From positions 21,762,001-21,826,000 of the forward strand of contig NC_065872.1 in the NCBI RefSeq assembly GCF_933775445.1: DNA of 64,000 nucleotides, read 5' to 3'. This stretch comes from Argentina anserina (Eukaryota; Streptophyta; Magnoliopsida; Rosales; Rosaceae). The notes under the pieces were generated by a model. It was not told the origin of the DNA and did not search any database. It saw only the letters and a list, made by a program, of their open reading frames with translations. Below, one piece after another: positions 58,844-64,000 of this stretch; within the stretch, counting starts at the first letter, position 1, and each line of letters opens with the position of its first letter. The position numbers and the translations under genes are program-made.

Positions 58844-60352
58844 TTAACCAATAAGTTGCTAAATGCCTACCACGACAGATAATGAAAATATATTTAAGCA
58901 AAAAAAGCAATTATGAAAGCTTTCAAAACTGAAAACTAAACAGTTGAATATAAACGGACAGAAAGTAAATTGATCTAGCTCACTTCTTCCCCTATGAGTT
59001 CTATTTCTACAAAACCTAAAGTAAATTCATTAAGTGTTAATTTGCTTAGGAGTACAGAAGTCAAAAACAATGATTATGATATGACATTTGGCTGCAATTT
59101 ATATGAGCACTTTTAGTGACTTATAAAAGTCGTTGAAATCTCAATCAAAATGAAAACCAATTCTAGCTTGGTAACTTTTAACAATTCTAAACAAATAAAC
59201 TCAAGTCCACTGTACCCATTACTACAAAGAGAGAAGAAAAACTAAAAAAAAATCAATAAATAGGATTTTATAGAGAGAGCAGTGTATACCTTATCAATTT
59301 TATTGAGAAGAGTAATCCCAAATTTTCAGCATCAACCAAATTCCTAAAAACTAAAGCTAATGACTGAAACTCAAAGCAAGGAAGATGTTTGCTAGTCTGC
59401 CCAAATCAATTGACTGATTACTCAAATCAAATTAAAACTCAAATACTTGGATACAATGAATTTAATAAAAAAAATAATAACTAAAAGACATTTCTACTGT
59501 ATTCAAGAAATCCAAAAACAGATATATTGTATCCCAAAAATGACTTAACTAAAACAAAAGTTGAAACACTGTCCAAGTTCCTCAAGTTCTTTGTTTGTGA
59601 ATATTGAAGTTATACAGTTATAGGGAAATGATTAATTCCTCAAGTTCATAGTTTGTGAAGATTGAAGTTATACAGTAATAGAGAAATGATTTCGTTGACT
59701 ACTACTAGTAGTCTCCTTCTCACACTTTATACAGAAAATTTGAATCCTTATAAATAAAAGCCATTTCTACTGTATTCCAAAGGCCTAACCCAAAAAATAT
59801 ATACAGAATCTGAAATTTGACTCAACTAAAATGAATCTTGAAACACGGTCCAAATTCCTTAAGCTCATACTTTGTGAAGATTGTATAATACAGTTTTAGG
59901 GAAACGATTTCCTTGACTACTGCTAGTAGTCTCCTTCTCACAGTTTATATGCAAAATTCCAGGCCTGCTGTTATAGATGCTACTGGTATAGAAGCCCCAC
60001 ATACCAGCTAATATTTAGGTACCCCTTTTACTTTCTTTGACAGTAAACTTATTAGTACACTTAATTGAAACTTAGTCAAGGTTTTCTCTATTCAATTATT
60101 TATAACCGGTTAATCCCTCGTGACGTAATATACAAAAATTAGCTTCAAGTTAGTATGTACTATTGAATCAATTAATAATAGTACCTTCATAAATGAAAGG
60201 TATTGCAAGAGAACTACATAAAGTATTTCTGAATAATCAATACCAACTGATCAAAAACAGCAAAGAATAAGAACGAAAAGATGCTGAAGAACAAAGTTGT
60301 AAGACCTTTTATATGTAATTATTATTTTACCTTAAATTTCAGTTTGTGCAAA
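58844..60352. other. Helitron 5' region and intergenic sequence
   Basis: No coding domain is present. A 5' UTR exon for the Helitron gene may end at about 59291 on the minus strand (attgataag before gtatac), with an acceptor near 58875. 59470-59960 holds a direct duplication. The Helitron 5' end and the 3' end of the gene at 60353 should both lie here. Confidence 0.4.
59470..59960. repeat. Two-copy direct repeat, about 200-270 bp
   Basis: Shared phrases are catttctactgtattc, cttgaaacac(t/g)gtccaa, ttgtgaagattg, tagtagtctccttctcacac and tttataca. The first copy contains an extra inner duplication at 59570-59680. Confidence 0.7.
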
Positions 60353-61363
60353 TTAGCTTTGATTATGCTTGAGTACTGAAGGCATTCTACCCAAATACGT
60401 AAACATGACCTTTATGATTAGCTTACTCCCTGGATTCTTTGATTTGCACAATACAATTGTAGAATTCACACCTGATTAAAGAAAACTGGCATGTATGAGT
60501 ATACACAACTAAAAACATATATCAATGCATATGTGAGTAACCTACGAAAATGGTTGTAAAAGTATGAGTAGCCTTTCTCATAAGATGTTGCGGCAGCGAA
60601 GTCGCCTATCAGCAAAAATTGAATGAGGGATGGTTAGATAGAATAATGCATTGACCATAAATTGAGAATGCTGTGAAAACATTCATCAAAATTATCATTT
60701 CCAACATGGCACAACATGGTCTGGAGTAATAGGCTACTCATCATATAACCCTCACAAATGTAAACGGAAACGTAGATATGAAATGACCAAGAATCAACGT
60801 ACAAAGATAGCAAGAGATTATCAATACAAAGTGATATAATCAAGGCTAATTTTTTCAGTCACAACTGATCAAAGACTCCTTCAATTTGATGATGATGATA
60901 CACACTACTATATTCTAAATACAATGATATAACTTGCCCAGATACCACATAAAAATTCATTAGTTACATAAAAAGACACAAACATTTCTCTTGGTACTTT
61001 TCACAAACACCTGGTGTGCATTTCTTAACACACTGATTCATAGAAAACATCTACAACTAGGTGAGCTCTGTGAGCATTGGGATTGCAATATGCAATAAAA
61101 TGAAGCACTACAGATCATGAAAATTTATAAGAACTGATCTAATCATCGTATGAGTTAATTTTACAAAGGCATGAGGATACACACACTACTGGCATCTATG
61201 TGCCTAGGTTTAATTCTAACCACTTCTAATCATTAGAACGGGAAGCTTAGAGAATCATCAAGTCTTACCTTGCACCCACAGAACTTGACAATTAACCGAT
61301 GAGAGAGAGGGGGGACCTAGCCTCTCCTCAAATAACTTTGAATGCCAATTGTAGCTAATAGCC
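60353..61363 (-). CDS. Probable 3' exons of a host gene, product unknown
   Basis: Three minus-strand exons join in phase: 61363-61269 (acceptor tttgcag, donor gtaaga), 60605-60546 (acceptor tgatag, donor gtaggt) and 60471-60353 (acceptor taatcag), ending in TAA. The pieces read AISYNWHSKLFEERLG and SSVNCQVLWVQ, then DFAAATSYEKGYSYFYNHF, then VNSTIVLCKSKNPGSKLIIK to a C-terminus LKHNQS. Both junctions are phase 1. No family is recognised. Upstream exons would lie beyond the window's right edge. A Helitron-captured piece or chance open frames are alternatives. Confidence 0.38.
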
Positions 61364-61592
61364 CTGCAAATGGACAGAAAACAAAAGCATAAGAATCTTT
61401 TTAATTGATCACACACCTCCCATTCCTTTTAACAGCCATGTAAGCATATTACGCATATATAAAGATATGATATAAATTGAAAGCTGAGCTTGAAACTTAA
61501 TTATTCTCTAATTGTATCACAGTAGATATGTTTACAATTCTGATATTCATGCACTACTTGCTTGTACACACAGATCTTGCTTATTCAATTGC
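61364..61592 (-). other. Probable intron left of the solo LTR
   Basis: AT-rich, ending in ctgtccatttgcag on the minus strand. No exon was recognised. It continues at 63851-64000 on the far side of the solo LTR. Confidence 0.4.
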
Positions 61593-63850
61593 TGTCACAG
61601 CCCTGAAATTCCGAATGATATAAATTCGAATTCAAAGCCATGAAAAACTCTAAAATAATTCTAATAAATTGAAACCATGTTACAACAACAGTGTATCAAA
61701 ACTGAGTTGAAGTATGACTCAGTCGACTTGAATAATACATTATCAATTTATATACACAAGTATCGAAACAATTGGAAAATGAAATATTCACTCGGTCCTC
61801 ACCACAAACGAATGAGGGGATCCCTTAGAAAATCCTGCATGTAAGCTCTCCGAGCCTGCTAATCCTCACCTGCAAAAATATCTCCTACACCATCGATTTG
61901 GTGTATCGGGATTGTAAACACAAACCCGGTAAGCTTTATAGTCAGTATGAGTAAACCAACATTTAAACATTACATCACGGAACAAGGAAATGTCACGATT
62001 AACATTTTTAAAACATGTGTACTCATGAGACCTGGGCAGCCCATCTGGTTACCCCTCATGTTGTACTATGGCATATAGACTAGAGCTCTAACTGGTTGTA
62101 ACCAACACCCAACCAAAGGCTTGGTTCCCGATTTAAATAGCATCACCAAGTCCGAAGACCAGAAAACGTTTTAACAAGACTCAATGTTAAAATCACGTAC
62201 AATAAAACAATCCACACATGTTTATATTATACTAAAACCAAGCGACTCTTACACAACAAATTATATAATAGTCACACCAATAATCCATTATACCGGAAGG
62301 TACATTTTCTTCCCTTCCGGCCCCATCCGCCACAATAATCCTCTACTTTACCGGAAGGTACATTTTCTTCCCTTCCGGTCCCATCCGCCACAATTAAACG
62401 AAAACGATAAAAATTGCATAATTTAAATGAAAACCATAACATATATAATATAGCGAATCGTATATGTGTATTGTATTTACCATTTTAGTACACATACACA
62501 ACTTACTATATTATATCGACGTCACAATTCACTTGATTTAGAGAAAACGTAACATTAACTTGAATGTGTCTTAGCGTAAATGCAAGTCACTGCCAAAGGA
62601 AGACTTGTCCTAGTGAGATTTACTCACCTTAAATCTTGCGTGCAACTTCTACAACACTAAGTGAGATCCCCTCACTCGTTTCGTCGGTCACCTAGTGGCA
62701 TAACAACGTGCTTAGAAAATGACCCGCATAACAATAGGTGAATAATAATTACAGTTAAAAACATTATTCACGAAAATATTGTTCACGCAAACACTGTTCA
62801 CGCGCCGCACTACACGGCCGCGCTTGATGCTCTAAGTAGTCGCGTGTGGTGCTCACGTGCTGCCACAAGCAAGCGCGCGTGGTGCTCTCTTGCAGCCATC
62901 AAAACCCATCGATTTTGTTCCTACAACCGTCCTAGGCCTAATACCTACTCCCTGATGCCGCACCTCCTCCCACGCGCCACCCTAGGCGGCGGCACGCGCC
63001 CACAAACACCTCCACCCGAAATCTCCAAATTTCGAACAACAAAAACGTAGATCACAAGGAGGAGAACATAATCATAATTGCGGCTAGTTGCAAACCGGTC
63101 GGAGACGCCGGAAATGCCGCCGCTAGAAACCCGGATCAAAGTTGAAGATCGGCGGTGAATCAACTCGATTCGAGCCTCTCTGCTGGTGGATTCGCGCCTA
63201 GATGGAGGACGGAAGACCTGTGACAGCCGCCTCGTGCCCTAACCTCATCGGCGACGTCGAGCTCGACGGAGCTGAAGCTGTACGTCCTCGGGTGCAGCTG
63301 AAATGCGGCGCGAGGTGGGGTGCCACCACCACCGGTCGACGCGTCTCGGTCATGCGGTTCCAACGACACCAACGGTGTCGAAGACGGCGGCTGGAGGAAG
63401 GAGATCGTCGGAAAAGAAGGTTCGGCTACGATTTTGGCGAAAAAAGGGGGTCAGGGGGAAAGAGAGAAAGTTGCGGGTTGGGTTTCTGATTTAGGAAAGT
63501 TTGGGTTTCCAAAAATGCCCTTTTATACTCTTTCCAAAAACGGAAACCACACTTCCGTTGCTAACAACTTACAAACACGATGTCCGATTAAGGCATGTCG
63601 CGTGTCTACGAACTCTAACGAGGAGCTCTACGACTTTCGTGAATGAAGTTTTCTGAGATGAGCGACGGATTAAAAGTTAACTCTTAAGCACTGAAAACAT
63701 AACGTTTTTCAACCTTAAATTTCCGAAATCACTTTCATTTTGTAAAGACATTTAAGAGAAGGTGTAGAATGTGATTTTACTCGAATTACCAAACATAATA
63801 ATTTACGAGATATTACAAGAAATAAAACTCGAAAAAATCGGGATATTGCA
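61593..63850 (-). repeat. Solo LTR of a Tekay-type element, 2258 bp
   Basis: On the minus strand it starts TGCAATATCCCG (63850) and ends GGGCTGTGACA (61593). A perfect 5-bp duplication (attgc at 61588-61592 and 63851-63855) flanks it, with no primer site or purine tract, so it is a solo LTR left by recombination between two LTRs. It contains two copies of ccggaaggtacattttcttc (62297, 62352), and shares these with the LTR at 30955. GC-rich open frames at 62850-63650 are not genes. Confidence 0.88.
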
Positions 63851-63855
63851 ATTGC

Positions 63856-64000
63856 CATCACTTTAAAGAAAAACATGAACTAAGGATAAGGATATGAAGC
63901 TTATATACAACAGATTTTAAAATATTTAAAAACGATTTAAAAGTCTTATATGCGGTTAGATAGATAGATTAGACAAACAACATAAGGAATTAGAATTCTG
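63856..64000. other. Sequence to the right of the solo LTR
   Basis: AT-rich with no gene. It is the direct continuation of 61380-61592 before the solo LTR inserted. Confidence 0.5.

Larger units (their letters stand above)
47686..59300 (-). mobile_element. Large Helitron with degenerate Rep-helicase gene, captured exons and a nested CACTA
   Basis: The 3' terminus is at 47686-47720 on the minus strand. A hairpin with arms cttccgc and gcgggaag stands before GCTAG, followed by T. Going upstream are captured exons (48178-49136), a PIF1-like helicase (49650-51738) and the Rep domain (51739-58843). The CACTA element (53609-57330) and a minisatellite (52310-53513) interrupt Rep. Helitrons move by rolling-circle replication and often pick up gene pieces. 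The 5' terminus was not located; 59300 marks the probable 5' UTR exon and is only a minimum extent. Confidence 0.8.

Noticed and set aside
62844..63646. Several GC-rich open frames on both strands
   Set aside because: They belong to the GC-rich part of the solo LTR bounded by attgc duplications. No conserved protein is encoded.

Overview
This window is plant nuclear DNA, most likely from a eudicot. The evidence is the kind of repeats present: Ty3/gypsy retrotransposons of the chromovirus (Tekay/Del-like) and Athila/Tat lineages with plant tRNA primer-binding sites, a CACTA transposon beginning CACTACCAGAAAA, a Helitron coding for a Rep-PIF1 protein, an hAT-type element with an 8-bp duplication, and AT-rich spacers. 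No bacterial, organellar or rRNA feature was seen. Almost every coding stretch is transposon-derived and broken by stops or frameshifts. The exceptions are a probable host gene tail near 60-61 kb and a spliced gene fragment carried inside the Helitron.

Layout. 64-2988: a small LTR element keeping gag, a piece of protease and a chromodomain, but no reverse transcriptase or integrase. 2989-4250: a truncated minus-strand LTR element with its primer-binding site and a 440-bp LTR. 4371-15143: an Athila-type element with no gag-pol. Its 3' LTR is split by 3.1 kb of other LTRs, and about 540 bp of that LTR appears on both sides of the split. 15144-16373: spacer with a minisatellite. 16379-24938: a complete but decayed Tekay-type element with perfect ATAAA target duplications. 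24945-26210: a degenerate tandem array with a unit of about 230 bp. 26582-30584: LTR remnants, including a 2.2-kb chromovirus LTR. 30955 to about 45200: a minus-strand chromovirus broken by an Athila LTR fragment and by a long Athila element (34135-44846) that still shows gag, protease, RT, RNase H and integrase.

46070-47686: a cluster of small DNA elements (hAT, 232-bp Helitron, fold-back element in a TA repeat) beside the 3' end of a large minus-strand Helitron. The Helitron runs from 47686 to beyond 58843. It holds a degenerate Rep-PIF1 gene. The stretch of that gene expected to hold the HUH catalytic centre is replaced by a minisatellite. A 3.7-kb CACTA element (53609-57330, TGT duplication) sits in one of its introns. 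Downstream of the helicase lies a six-exon gene fragment whose splice phases still agree.

The right end (60353-61363) has three phase-compatible exons on the minus strand, read as the 3' end of a host gene. A solo LTR (61593-63850, perfect ATTGC duplication) probably lies in its next intron. Overall the window is a graveyard of nested insertions. The main points of interest are the Helitron with its captured exons, the gag-plus-chromodomain mini-retrotransposon, the duplicated LTR segment, and stop codons in the Tekay element that concentrate at conserved tryptophans.
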